Source: Rhodothermaceae bacterium (GTDB lineage: Bacteria > Bacteroidota > Rhodothermia > Rhodothermales > Bin80). From it: 64,000 nucleotides of DNA. Location: positions 1 through 64,000 of the forward strand of contig VXLY01000079.1 in assembly GCA_009841335.1 (NCBI GenBank), written 5' to 3'. A program made the position numbers and the translations under genes. Shown piece by piece: positions 48,886 to 59,600 of the stretch (its first letter is position 1; the number at the start of each line of letters is the position of its first letter). The notes under the pieces were generated by a model. It was not told where the DNA came from and did not search any database. It saw only the letters and a list, made by a program, of their open reading frames with translations.

Positions 48886-50265
48886 CTAAGCAGGCAATTG
48901 GTCTTGCGTGGCATCCAATGCCTCACACAGCGCAGTCAACAGGAATTCCACGTCATCTTCCGTAAGAATAAGCGGCGGCGAAATCCCCAATGTGTCTCCC
49001 ATGGCCCGGAGAATCAAACCACGGTTTATTGCCTCTGCCCGAAGTTTTGTCCCCATTCCGAGCGATGACGGGAACTGGTCACGTGTGCGCTTATCTGCAA
49101 CGAGTTCTACACCTGCCACCAATCCTCTCCCACGTACCTCCCCAACAAGTGGATGAGGGGCAACACGATCCCGCAAACCTTCATGAAGCAGTGCACCAAC
49201 AGTGCGCACATGCTTCAGAATATTCCTCTCTTCATAGATTTTCAGGCACTCAAGGGCTACAGCAGCAGAAACAGGATGCCCGGTATAAGTCATCCCATGA
49301 GCAAAAACACCAACCTGATCACTCCCTGACTCTAACGCGTCATAAACTCTCTGATTGACCATGACCGCGGAAATCGGCAAATAGGAAGCGGAGAGAGCCT
49401 TGGCTGTTACCAGTATGTCCGGCTCCATGCCGACAGTCTGACTGCCCCACATATTTCCGGTCCGACCGAACCCGCATATTACCTCATCAGCTACCAATAA
49501 TACATCGTGCTTTTTCAGAACATGCTGAATCGCTTTGATATAACCTTTTGGGGGAACAATCACACCTCCCACCCCCATGATTGGCTCGGCAAAGAATGCC
49601 GCTACCGTCTCTGGACCCTCCAGGGTGATCAGTTCGTCTAGCTCCGAAGCCAATCTAGCCCCAAACGACTCCTCCGACTCACCTTCATGTGCACACCGGT
49701 AGTAATGTGGTTTGGCTGTATGCAAAAACCCTGGAAGCGGAAGATCGAATAGTTTGTGGTTTTTTGGTAGTCCAGTTAGACTTGAAGAAGCAATCAATGA
49801 GCCATGGTATGCGTCCCGACGGGCAATTATCTTTTTCTTCTTTACGCGTCCCAGTGCGTTATTGAAGAACCAGATCATTTTCACGGCTGAATCAACTGCC
49901 TCCGACCCTGAGTTTGCAAAAAATACTTTAGCCATAGGCACCGGAGCTATACGGAGTAGCTCCTCTGCCAAGGCAACACCAGGCGGATGGCTTGCCGACG
50001 CAAACATATGCATGAATGGCAGTTCCTGGAACTGCCGATAGGCTGCATCCGCTAGCCGACTCTCACTAAATCCGAGCGAAGCTGACCACAAACCTGCCAC
50101 ACCCTCCAGATAACGATTCCCGTGCTCATCAAATACCCACACACCCTCTCCGCGGGTAAATACCATGGGATTGTGGGTACCCAATGACGTAAAGGGATGC
50201 AGAACCGAAGCACGATCCTGAGCCGAAATTGCACTGGAAGCAGACTCTGGCATGACTATGACCAA
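48886..50265 (-). CDS. Class III aminotransferase
   Basis: 'VFFANSGSEAVDSAVKMIWFFNNALG', 'RRDAYHGSLIASSSLTG', 'LLVADEVICGFGRTG', 'TAKALSASYLP'. Confidence 0.95.
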   Translation of the reverse strand: MVIVMPESASSAISAQDRASVLHPFTSLGTHNPMVFTRGEGVWVFDEHGNRYLEGVAGLWSASLGFSESRLADAAYRQFQELPFMHMFASASHPPGVALAEELLRIAPVPMAKVFFANSGSEAVDSAVKMIWFFNNALGRVKKKKIIARRDAYHGSLIASSSLTGLPKNHKLFDLPLPGFLHTAKPHYYRCAHEGESEESFGARLASELDELITLEGPETVAAFFAEPIMGVGGVIVPPKGYIKAIQHVLKKHDVLLVADEVICGFGRTGNMWGSQTVGMEPDILVTAKALSASYLPISAVMVNQRVYDALESGSDQVGVFAHGMTYTGHPVSAAVALECLKIYEERNILKHVRTVGALLHEGLRDRVAPHPLVGEVRGRGLVAGVELVADKRTRDQFPSSLGMGTKLRAEAINRGLILRAMGDTLGISPPLILTEDDVEFLLTALCEALDATQDQLPA

Positions 50266-50348
50266 TAGCTTATGATTCTCAAATACTCCCGCCCCTCATA
50301 ACACTAAACAACGAGTGCTTTGGAGCGTACCGCTGTGAACCGGAGAGT

Positions 50349-50684
50349 TCAGCTCTTGGACCGTGCCTCCTCCAGCGTCCCGTAGACACTTACAATCTGA
50401 TCAAATCCACTGATCTCAAATACCTCCCGTACTGCAAAAGACAAACCACAAACAGAAAAGGATTTGGGAGGCCTGAATGCTTTCGCCAGCTCGAGAACAA
50501 CTCGCAAGCCTGCACTGCTGATGAAGTTTACCTTGCTGAACTCCAGGATGAGTACACGATCCTCATCCGTCGTGCCCTCAAGGATAGATTGCTTGAAGAG
50601 AGCAGTGTTCGAACTATCAATCCTGCCATCCAGAATCGCAGCCTTAGCGTCGTTTTCGCTGTTCCAGGTAACCCTTAGAGACAT
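50349..50684 (-). CDS. STAS domain anti-sigma factor antagonist-like protein
   Basis: 'LILEFSKVNFISSAGLRVVLELAKAF'. Confidence 0.9.
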   Translation of the reverse strand: MSLRVTWNSENDAKAAILDGRIDSSNTALFKQSILEGTTDEDRVLILEFSKVNFISSAGLRVVLELAKAFRPPKSFSVCGLSFAVREVFEISGFDQIVSVYGTLEEARSKS

Positions 50685-50863
50685 GAAATTTACCCCAATT
50701 CTTGTTTAATAAGACAAAACACAAGCCTACAACGTCGCGTAAAGCAACTTTCCCAGCGCTGTAAACATCACAATAAGGCTCGATTTTCGTCCGAACCCCT
50801 TAGAAACACTTTTGTTGCATTGTGGGAAGGCCTGCCCCGTGTATAACGCAGTCACATCAGTTC

Positions 50864-52678
50864 ATGGCGTCATCGCAGTACTTAGTCACCGCCCGTAAAT
50901 ACCGTCCGCAAGTCTTTGAAGACCTCGTGGCGCAGTCACATGTGGTCCAGACACTGATAAATGCCCTCAAACTGGGACGGCTAGCCCATGCTTACCTCTT
51001 TACCGGGCCTCGCGGCGTTGGAAAAACAACTGCAGCCAGAATCCTGGCGAAGGCCATTAACTGCACGGAGAAGTCCGGCGGAGAAGTCGAACCCTGCCTA
51101 AATTGCGACTCCTGTAAAGACTTCGAAACACAGCGAAGTCTGAATATCTTTGAGATAGACGCGGCCTCCAACAATCGCGTGGAGGATATCCGCGAGTTGC
51201 GCGAAAATGTTCGTGTCCCACCACAAGGAGGGCGTCGCAAGGTGTATATCATTGATGAAGTACACATGCTCACCACTGCGGCCTTTAATGCACTCCTGAA
51301 AACATTGGAGGAACCTCCACCACACGTACTCTTTATTTTTGCAACCACAGAGCCGCATAAGGTTCTTCCGACTATCCTGTCCCGCTGCCAGCGCTTTGAT
51401 TTTCGGCGTATTCCAACAAAAGATATTGTTGATCATCTCAGTAAAATCTGCAAGAGTGAAGGGGTCACCGCAGATGAAGATGCGCTCCATCTCATTGCTA
51501 ACAAAGGAGATGGTGCCCTGCGCGATGCACTCAGCGTCTTTGATCAGGCTGTGGCACTCTGTGGATCAAATCTTAAGTACTCCACTTTGGCCGGTGCACT
51601 GCGTGTGGTGGACATAGAACTGTATTTCGAGGCCACACGGTACATAGCGCAGCGGGAAGCGGGCCTTATGCTCAGCCTCACCGAAAGAATCATGTCGGAT
51701 GGACACGATGTGAGAGAGTTTTTCAGCGGTCTGGCAGAACATGTACGTAACCTGTTGATTGCCGTTACGCTAGGTACGGATGCCCTGATTGATGTTAGTA
51801 AAAGGCTGCGTGCACGGTATGTGGAAGCTGCCGAGGAGTTCACCGAAACCGTGCTGCTCCGCATCCTGATGGTCATAGATGAAACCCAGAGCAGGCTGCC
51901 AACTTCTACGTCTCCCCGTCTGGCAGTAGAGCTGGCCATGATCAAGATGGTACGAATGGGGGATAGCGTCGATCTTTCGGACGCCTTGGCACAGATTCGC
52001 CGCCTGGAGCGTATGGTGCAGCATACACCTGTGCAGCGGCCGGCTACCGCAACTGCGATGCCGCCGCCCACACAAAACACGCCTCCTCCCAGACACACTC
52101 CCCCCTCTGGAACTAAACCCGCCCCGTCTCCCCGCAATGCCGGCACTACTTCGGACACCCAACATATTAGTGCCCCACAGTCGCATGCCATTGGAGGCGA
52201 ATCCGTCCTGGATCGCCATCGACGAAAAAAAACCACCCCCGAGCAAACACACCACTCTCCCGTTCAACCACAGCAGGAAAAATCTCAGCCCGATCAAATT
52301 CCCCAGCCAGGCCTCCAGGAGGCTTGGTCGCAGGTCCTGACAGTCCTGGCCAAACATAACAATGTACAAGGCGTCCAGACCATGATGGACTCTCGTGCCA
52401 TAAACACGTCTGGCAATACCCTGAAGGTCGCAGTTGCCAACGATATTGTCAGGGGCGTTGCAAGAGATGCAAATATGCTGGAAGCCATTAAAAAATCCAT
52501 GCAGACAATTTCCGTCCTTAACGGCCTTGAAGTCGATTTCGTCGTTAGACCGGAGCTCTTTCCATCAATGAACCCCGATTGGAATGCCGAAATAGAAAAA
52601 CTGAAGAAGCAATTCCCCAGCCTACGACTGCTCACCGAAGCCCTTGACCTTCACCTGGCAAATAATCCCACGCCCTAA
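50864..52678 (+). CDS. dnaX: DNA polymerase III subunit gamma/tau
   Basis: 'ARKYRPQVFEDLVAQSHVVQTLINALKLGRLAHAYLFTGPRGVGKTTAARILAKAINC', zinc-binding Cys cluster, 'EVHMLTTAAFNALLKTLEEPP'. Confidence 0.97.
   Translation: MASSQYLVTARKYRPQVFEDLVAQSHVVQTLINALKLGRLAHAYLFTGPRGVGKTTAARILAKAINCTEKSGGEVEPCLNCDSCKDFETQRSLNIFEIDAASNNRVEDIRELRENVRVPPQGGRRKVYIIDEVHMLTTAAFNALLKTLEEPPPHVLFIFATTEPHKVLPTILSRCQRFDFRRIPTKDIVDHLSKICKSEGVTADEDALHLIANKGDGALRDALSVFDQAVALCGSNLKYSTLAGALRVVDIELYFEATRYIAQREAGLMLSLTERIMSDGHDVREFFSGLAEHVRNLLIAVTLGTDALIDVSKRLRARYVEAAEEFTETVLLRILMVIDETQSRLPTSTSPRLAVELAMIKMVRMGDSVDLSDALAQIRRLERMVQHTPVQRPATATAMPPPTQNTPPPRHTPPSGTKPAPSPRNAGTTSDTQHISAPQSHAIGGESVLDRHRRKKTTPEQTHHSPVQPQQEKSQPDQIPQPGLQEAWSQVLTVLAKHNNVQGVQTMMDSRAINTSGNTLKVAVANDIVRGVARDANMLEAIKKSMQTISVLNGLEVDFVVRPELFPSMNPDWNAEIEKLKKQFPSLRLLTEALDLHLANNPTP
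52225..52232 (+). promoter_or_regulatory. A8 homopolymer in dnaX linker, candidate frameshift/slippage site
   Basis: cga cgA AAA AAA Acc in the zero frame. The -1 frame stops at TAA 52357-52359 and the other frame at TGA 52338-52340. Confidence 0.55.
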
Positions 52679-52692
52679 GCAACAATACAACC

Positions 52693-53013
52693 ATGTCAAA
52701 TATTTTCAAAAAAATGGCCGAAATGCAAAAACAGATGGCCAGTGTACAAGAAATGGTCGGCCGGATCACAGCCACCTCGGAAGCCGGAGGTGGAATGATC
52801 AAGGTGACTGCCACCGGATCCCAGCGCATTGTCAAGGTTGAGCTAGATCCCGATATCGTTGATCCGGAGGATATAGAAATGCTGCAGGACCTCATCATAG
52901 CAGGCGTAAACAAAGCCCTTGAAGAAGCTGGCGAAGCTGCACAGAACGAACTCCGAGATCAGGCCGGAAACTTTCTCCCGAAAAATATGGATCTCTCCAA
53001 GTTTGGACTCTGA
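52693..53013 (+). CDS. ybaB: YbaB/EbfC family nucleoid-associated protein
   Basis: 'MAEMQKQMASVQEMV...GGGMIKVTATGSQRIVKVELDPDIV'. dnaX-ybaB-recR synteny. Confidence 0.95.
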   Translation: MSNIFKKMAEMQKQMASVQEMVGRITATSEAGGGMIKVTATGSQRIVKVELDPDIVDPEDIEMLQDLIIAGVNKALEEAGEAAQNELRDQAGNFLPKNMDLSKFGL

Positions 53014-53016
53014 GTT

Positions 53017-53631
53017 ATGCAATTCGCCTCAGAATCGGTGGAAATACTGATTGAGCAATTCTCGAAGCTCCCCACTATCGGCCGTAAGAGTGCGCGGCGA
53101 CTGGCTGCACATGTTCTCAAAATGCCGAAAAAAGAAGTGTCCCAACTTGCAACTGCACTGCTTGAGGTTAAAGAACGAGTACGCGCCTGTCGAATCTGCC
53201 GGAACATAACGGATACGGAGATCTGCATCATATGTAGTTCCAGCAAACGGGCCGTAGAAATGATTTGTGTCGTACAGGATCCCGAGGACATTCTAGCACT
53301 CGAGCGCACGGGCGAGTATCGTGGTACATATCACGTCCTGGGCGGAGTGATCTCACCACTGGACGGGGTTGGTCCAGATGATTTGAATATCCGTTCCTTA
53401 CTTGAACGCATTGGAAAACCGGACTCGGAGATTTCCGAGATAATCCTGGCGATAAGCCCCACCGTGGAAGGAGATACGACTGCTTTCTACTTAGCCCAGT
53501 TGCTGGAGCCCTTCGGGATAAGGATTACGCGCCTTGCCCGGGGAATCCCTGTTGGCCTCACCCTAACCTATGCGGACGAAGCTACACTATCCCGAGCTAT
53601 TGCCGGGCGTGACGTTATGTCGGAACCATGA
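53017..53631 (+). CDS. recR: Recombination mediator RecR
   Basis: '[17 protein letters not shown]', C4 zinc finger, Toprim '[23 protein letters not shown]', '[23 protein letters not shown]'. Confidence 0.97.
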   Translation: MQFASESVEILIEQFSKLPTIGRKSARRLAAHVLKMPKKEVSQLATALLEVKERVRACRICRNITDTEICIICSSSKRAVEMICVVQDPEDILALERTGEYRGTYHVLGGVISPLDGVGPDDLNIRSLLERIGKPDSEISEIILAISPTVEGDTTAFYLAQLLEPFGIRITRLARGIPVGLTLTYADEATLSRAIAGRDVMSEP

Positions 53632-55260
53632 AAAAAGCATACCAACGGAAAATACCGTCACAGCTCCAACCACATTGTGCCATAAAAAGGAGACCTCCGG
53701 CGCCAAAAAATTGACTGCTGCAACAGCCCCCATCCCCGCAATCAGTCCGTAAAAGGCCCCCACACCACGCCCGGCAGGGACCATTGCAAGAATAAAGACT
53801 CCCAAGATTGAACCATAGAAGAAAGAACCAAACCGATTCACAACCTCAATCAACGAGCCCAGGGTCACCGCAAAAGTAGCCACAAAACATGCAAATATCC
53901 CCCAGAAACCTGTGGCTAGTTTACTGACCCAGAGCATGTGACGCTCAGGAGCATCCGGGCGAATCCATCGCCGATAAAAATCAATTACTGTTGCCGTAGA
54001 AAGTGAATTGAGTTCGGAAGAGATACTGGACATGGCAGCAGCCATTATCGCCGCAATGAAGAGCCCGGTCAATCCCAAGGGAAGAATATCCAGGGCGAAG
54101 CGCGGCATGATATAATTCACATCTCTGACGGATTCCTCCCCGGTAGCTTCGCGTACGAGATTAAGTGCATCGTTACGCAAGTTACCTACGTTGCTCTCAT
54201 GTGCTTCCAGCCGCTCGGCTGCACCTGGCAAGCCCGCAGCAACCTCCTCGGCAGCGGCTGCTCGCGCCGTAAACTCTGTGCCGTATTGACTTTCCAGTTC
54301 GGCATACTCCTGCGGAGCGTGATTGCGCACCGCAGCTTCATGCGCCGGATTGTACAGGAGGGGAGGTGCCTGAAATAAATAGAAAACAAATACCAGAACC
54401 CCAATGAGCAATACCAGAGACTGAAGTGGAATTTTCCAGTAGGCGCTCATCAGAAGGGAGCGTCGCGCCTCTACGACCGAACGGGCCGCCAAGTAGCGCT
54501 GCACCTGACTCTGGTCTGTCCCGAAATAGGACAACATCAAGAACGTTCCTCCCAGAAGTCCAGACCAGAATGTGTATGTTTCGTTAAGAGTGAATGAAAA
54601 ATCAAATACTTGAAGCCTGCCGGTAGCCCCGGCAATCTGAAGAGCATCGTGAGGGTTCACCGGCATCTTTACAAGAAGAACAACCACGACAGCTGCCAGA
54701 GAAAGTACTATCAGCACCATTTGCTTCACATCCGCCCATGCCACTGCCTGAATACCGCCAAACATCGTGTACAGTACCGTAGGGATTCCAATCACGGCTA
54801 CACTTAGCGTAAGATCCCACCCAAACACTGCCGCCATAACCACAGCCGGTGCGGCTAGTATGGTCCCGCAACTCATACCGCGGGACATCAAAAAAAGAAA
54901 ACTGGTAAGCGACCGTGTCCCGGGTCCAAAACGCTTCTCCAAATACTCGTACGCCGTGTACACTCCGCTCCGATGCAGAAACGGCACCAGCGTAACCCCC
55001 AGGATCACCATAGCCAAGGGAAGACCAAAGTAAAACTGAATAAAGCGGATACCATCGGTCGCGCCTTGGCCTGTGGTCCCGATCATAGTCACGGCAGAGA
55101 GCTGTGTGGCCATGACCGAAAGTCCAACGGCCCACCAAGGAAGACTCTGGTTTGCCAGAAAATATCCTTTGAGGCGATCAGTGTCTCTAGAACGACGAAG
55201 CCCGTCCCATAGGACGTAGGCGAGATACGCCGCCACAATGAACCAATTAATCGGATGCAT
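53587..55260 (-). CDS. Sodium:solute symporter (SSS family)
   Basis: '[28 protein letters not shown]', '[23 protein letters not shown]', multi-TM. Confidence 0.94.
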   Translation of the reverse strand: MHPINWFIVAAYLAYVLWDGLRRSRDTDRLKGYFLANQSLPWWAVGLSVMATQLSAVTMIGTTGQGATDGIRFIQFYFGLPLAMVILGVTLVPFLHRSGVYTAYEYLEKRFGPGTRSLTSFLFLMSRGMSCGTILAAPAVVMAAVFGWDLTLSVAVIGIPTVLYTMFGGIQAVAWADVKQMVLIVLSLAAVVVVLLVKMPVNPHDALQIAGATGRLQVFDFSFTLNETYTFWSGLLGGTFLMLSYFGTDQSQVQRYLAARSVVEARRSLLMSAYWKIPLQSLVLLIGVLVFVFYLFQAPPLLYNPAHEAAVRNHAPQEYAELESQYGTEFTARAAAAEEVAAGLPGAAERLEAHESNVGNLRNDALNLVREATGEESVRDVNYIMPRFALDILPLGLTGLFIAAIMAAAMSSISSELNSLSTATVIDFYRRWIRPDAPERHMLWVSKLATGFWGIFACFVATFAVTLGSLIEVVNRFGSFFYGSILGVFILAMVPAGRGVGAFYGLIAGMGAVAAVNFLAPEVSFLWHNVVGAVTVFSVGMLFSWFRHNVTPGNSSG

Positions 55261-55263
55261 TAC

Positions 55264-55380
55264 TTAGTTGTAGATTGCGTGCAAAAGCCACAGAATCAAC
55301 ATTATTATCCCTTGAGCGGCAAAGACGCGAATCAGCGTATGAATATATGATTCGGAAGATTTTTGATCCAATTCGGTCAT
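55264..55380 (-). CDS. 38-aa single-TM small protein, candidate symporter accessory subunit
   Basis: Reads MTELDQKSSESYIHTLIRVFAAQGIIMLILWLLHAIYN* and ends 3 nt before the symporter start on the same strand. Below the ORF-track cutoff. Confidence 0.65.
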   Translation of the reverse strand: MTELDQKSSESYIHTLIRVFAAQGIIMLILWLLHAIYN

Positions 55381-55397
55381 ATGAATTTACTTGCTAT

Positions 55398-56045
55398 TTA
55401 CCGATCCCCATAGGCCTGCAGTGCAGTTCCGCTAAGTGCCGCTGCAGATTCGGAGCATAGCTGGATTGCTAGCTCAATCAGGTCATCAGCACGAACACCT
55501 GTACCTGTGCTTTTGCCATATCGGATGATTGACGGCGCAAGAGCGTACGTGCGCAGTACAGGATATTCCGCCGCAACCGCCTCAACTAGCCGTAGTAACC
55601 CCGCTTTGCTTGCAGCATAAGCCCCTCCGCGCGCCAAAGCCGCTTCAAGGCCTGAACGAGCACATATGCCCACTAGTGTCCCTCCTTCCGGGAGCATGTG
55701 TCGGGCTGCTTCTCGAAAGCACAAAAAACTGGACGTAAGATTCACACGCATCATGCGCTCCCAATCTTCCAGTCTAGTGTCCAGCAGAGGCCACTCATTC
55801 CACATCCCAACCGCATGCACCAAAACATCAATACGACCATACTGATCCTTTATACGGGCAAAAGCATCTGTGACCTCGGCTTCCTTAGTCAGGTCCAGGG
55901 CTAATTGTGTAGTATCCACACGTCCAATAGACACCACACATGCTCCGATCTCTCCAAAACGTGCAACCAGGCGCTGACCTAATCGACCGCCCGCACCTGT
56001 TATGACCACTGTCTTATCCTGTAAATGCGAATTGTTACAACTCAT
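55398..56045 (-). CDS. Short-chain dehydrogenase/reductase
   Basis: 'KTVVITGAGGRLGQRLVARFGEIGA', 'VLVHAVGMWNEWP', 'YAASKAGLLRLVEAVAAEY'. Confidence 0.93.
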   Translation of the reverse strand: MSCNNSHLQDKTVVITGAGGRLGQRLVARFGEIGACVVSIGRVDTTQLALDLTKEAEVTDAFARIKDQYGRIDVLVHAVGMWNEWPLLDTRLEDWERMMRVNLTSSFLCFREAARHMLPEGGTLVGICARSGLEAALARGGAYAASKAGLLRLVEAVAAEYPVLRTYALAPSIIRYGKSTGTGVRADDLIELAIQLCSESAAALSGTALQAYGDR

Positions 56046-56527
56046 TCGATACTATCGTGTACATCATCAGGGATCTGGTCCGCAGAAGTATGGTCATGAA
56101 CGATACGCCAACCTCCTTCGGTATAATCAAGAATCAGTGTGAAGAGCCCGGTAGGTTGATCATTTTCCCGCTCCAAAGCATAAGCACCAAAGACCATGGC
56201 ATGTTTGTCGCTAAGCATACGAATTTCTCGAAGATCAAACGTTAACGTACCCATCGCTGCACGATCGGGATATACGCGGTGGTACCTCTCCAGCGTTGAC
56301 TGCCAGCCCCGAATCTCCCCACTTGATCCTGCAAAGCGTAAACTGTCGCTATTCAGATAGCCCTGCATAAAAGTCTCAATATCTCCCGCATTCCATGCGT
56401 CCTGCTGCATCAGAAGTACTTCGCGAATTGCGTCCTCCTGCGGAGGTGCACAACCCATAAGTAAGCCCGTAAGAAGGATCGAGCTACAAGAAAACACTTT
56501 CAATGGTCTGAACATGGTTTTCAACAT
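56042..56527 (-). CDS. NTF2-like (DUF4440/SnoaL-type) lipoprotein
   Basis: Lipobox 'LLMGC'. 'IREVLLMQQDAWNAGDIETFMQGYLNSDSLRFAGSSGEIRGWQSTLERYHRVYPD'. Start re-assigned to 56527. Confidence 0.88.
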   Translation of the reverse strand: MLKTMFRPLKVFSCSSILLTGLLMGCAPPQEDAIREVLLMQQDAWNAGDIETFMQGYLNSDSLRFAGSSGEIRGWQSTLERYHRVYPDRAAMGTLTFDLREIRMLSDKHAMVFGAYALERENDQPTGLFTLILDYTEGGWRIVHDHTSADQIPDDVHDSIE

Positions 56528-56661
56528 TGCGTTGCACGTGTTTAATTCGTCATCCGCCTTTAACGTACAAAAAAAGGACCTGCATATCAGCAACTACCGA
56601 TACGAGCACTGAGGATTTAAGGTCGAGTAAACAGTAAATAGACGCTCGTCAGCAGGACCGA

Positions 56662-59600
56662 ATGCAAACGAACGGACGCAGATTCTTCGCCGCGCGCCAA
56701 CTCGTGGTATACACTGGGGGGGCTGTGCTGATCTGGATGCTACTGGCGCATGCAGTCGCGCAAGAAGATTGGCGAAAAGATACGTTCTCGGATTTCGCCG
56801 TCGCAGATACGGACAGTGTAACGCTGTATCAGATTGATTCGCTGCGCTCAATGCTCTTCCGTATGGGCCGGGATTCCGTCCGGACTATGGCACTGAACCT
56901 GGGCCTGGACAGCCTCTTTCTGGCCCGCATCGACTCGCTTGCGCCACCTGACACCAACGAACGTGCTAAGCGGTATCTGTCAAGCTTGAGACCGTCCGGG
57001 CGATCAGCCACAACATTCCGGTGGGTGCAGCGATCGCTCGGACCCGGGCTGTTTCCCGGCTGGCGACATGAGGTTGAACTGGATTCTGTCACTGGTTCAT
57101 TCTACAGGATCACAGAACAGGTGGCCGGAAAAGATGTCAGGTATGCCATACACGTTACCCGGGAACAGTACCGGGATGAAAAGCTGTCCGCAGCCCTTAA
57201 CCGAAACTGGCGCAGCCTAGTTGAGCGTCAACTATCTCTCGAGCAAAGACAGCGTCGTGGCCTGGGGCTATCCATCTCTGTACCCGGCGGACGCCAAAGT
57301 GGATTCACGACCATCTTTGGAAAAAATGAAGTAGATCTGCGCGTCAATGGCAGCGCAGATATCCGACCAGCATTTGTTTACGAAAAGAATGCGCAACAAG
57401 TCCTTGTAGGACGGGGATCACAGCTGTCCCCAGAGTTCAAAATGGATTTGCGCCTCGGGGTTACCGGAACAATCGGGGACAAGATGCAGGTGAATGTCGA
57501 CTGGGATACGAACCGTGACTTTGACTATCAAAACCAACTGAAGCTTGTCTATACCGGCTATGAGGACGAAATTATCCAGAGCATTGAAGCCGGTAACGTT
57601 TTCCTGCAGACACCATCTACGTTGATCCGGGGTGGACAAAGCCTGTTTGGTATAAAATCTGAATTTCAGATGGGAGCCTTTCGGCTAACAACAGTAGCTA
57701 GCCAGGAAAAGGGACAATCAAATAGTCTCTCTCTGGATGGTGGGGCCGAAACTTCGGAATTCAGCCGCAAGCCAACTGACTATAATCAACGTAAGCACTA
57801 TTTCCTCAGTTACTACTTCCGCAATCGCTGGAATGATGCACTCAGCGATCCCCCCAACATCATCCTGGACGCGGTCTTTTCACACATCACGGATCTTGAA
57901 GTCTGGAAACTAACGCCGGTCTCCCCGGAAGAGCAAAATGTCCGGCAGGTTATTGCAGTCGTAGACCTGGGTGAACCTGCACGAATCGTAACAGAGGCAA
58001 ACAGTTATACGGACGAGCTTCACCCAAACAGCAATCTGGATCAGTACGATGCTATGGAGCTGCAGAATGAACTGCGCTTGGGATCTGCCGTGCCTCAGGA
58101 CTATCTTGAGAGTTTTGCTATGGAGCAGCCCCTGACTACCGTGGATTACCAGGTGGGACAGTTCAAAAAACTTGAGATAGGGCGCGACTATGATCTGGAT
58201 GAGGGCCTGGGCTTCATTACCCTCAGACAGACTATCCAAGAAAGCGAGGCCCTTGCAGTGTCCTTTCGCTACCTCGCGGGAGGAACAGAGATTCAGGTAG
58301 GTGATTTTTCCAGTCAAACCGGCGGTGGAGATAATAGCCAAGTTGGTGAACGTCTTGTATTGAAGCTGCTCAAACCGGTTAACCTCCAGCAGCCTGCGAA
58401 CCTGGGGGAAGTAGATGAGCTGAACCCCGCGGCCTGGTACCTGGAAATGCGTAACATCTATGAACTTGAGCGTGGGCTCTTACCGACCGAGTTTCTTTTG
58501 GATATCAGCTTTGAGCCGCCCGGCCAAGCCGCTACACAGACTATTCAGGGCGTCACAGGACAGCAAACGCTGATCCAGGTACTAGGACTTGACCGCCTCA
58601 ACGAAGATGGTGCCCAGAAACCGGATAATCTGTTCGATTTCCTGCCCAACTATTCGGTTATCCCCGGCGATGGATTTTTGATTTTCCCATACCTCGAGCC
58701 CTTCGGAGCGCGTATGGAAGCATTGATTGATGCCAGTGGACTCAATGACGAAGATAACGCACAAGCAAAGGAATTGTACGTGTTCAAGGAGCTCTATACC
58801 CAAAAGCAACTGAATGCTATACGCAACACCGGCAAGAATATTTACACTATTGAAGGTTCCTACAAGGGCGGTATCCCTTCCTTCTACGACCTGAGAGCTT
58901 ATTCCGGCCTTGTTGAAGGATCCGTGCGCGTTTCTTCGGGAGGCAACACACTCGTAGAGGGGGCAGACTACATCGTAGATTATCTGGGGGGCACGGTTAC
59001 AATTATTAATCCTGTACACCAGACTGCCGGCCGCGACATAGAAATTGATTACGAGGAAAACTCATTCTTCAATCTGCAGCAGAAAACTCTTCTCGGTGCC
59101 AGGCTGGAGTACACTCCGCGCGAAGAATTCACTGCCGGCGGAACCCTAATGCGGCTGAGCCAGAAATCCATCACAGATAAATTCCGCGTCGGAGAGGAGC
59201 CCGTCTCTAATGTGATTTGGGGCACAGATACAAGACTGCAACTCGAACCTCGATGGCTTACTAGGGCAGTGGACTGGTTACCCCTGATCCAAACCAAAGA
59301 GGAGAGTTCAATCACAGTGGTCGGCGAATTTGCCCAACTGCGTCCGGGACACGTATTGACCAATGCCTTTAAAGACCAACGGCGTGAGCTTCGTAAGAAT
59401 GGCCTCGATTTCTTCCCAGATGAGACACAAGGGGTCTCCTATGTAGACGACTTTGAAGGGTTTGAGAATTTGATTTCACTGACGCGCCAAGGCGCATGGC
59501 TGCTTAGTAGTGCTCCTATTATTGGTATGCACAGTGATCTGGGAGGTGTAGATATCCCCCTGCATAATGAAGGACGATCAATCATGGGTTGGTATACCCT

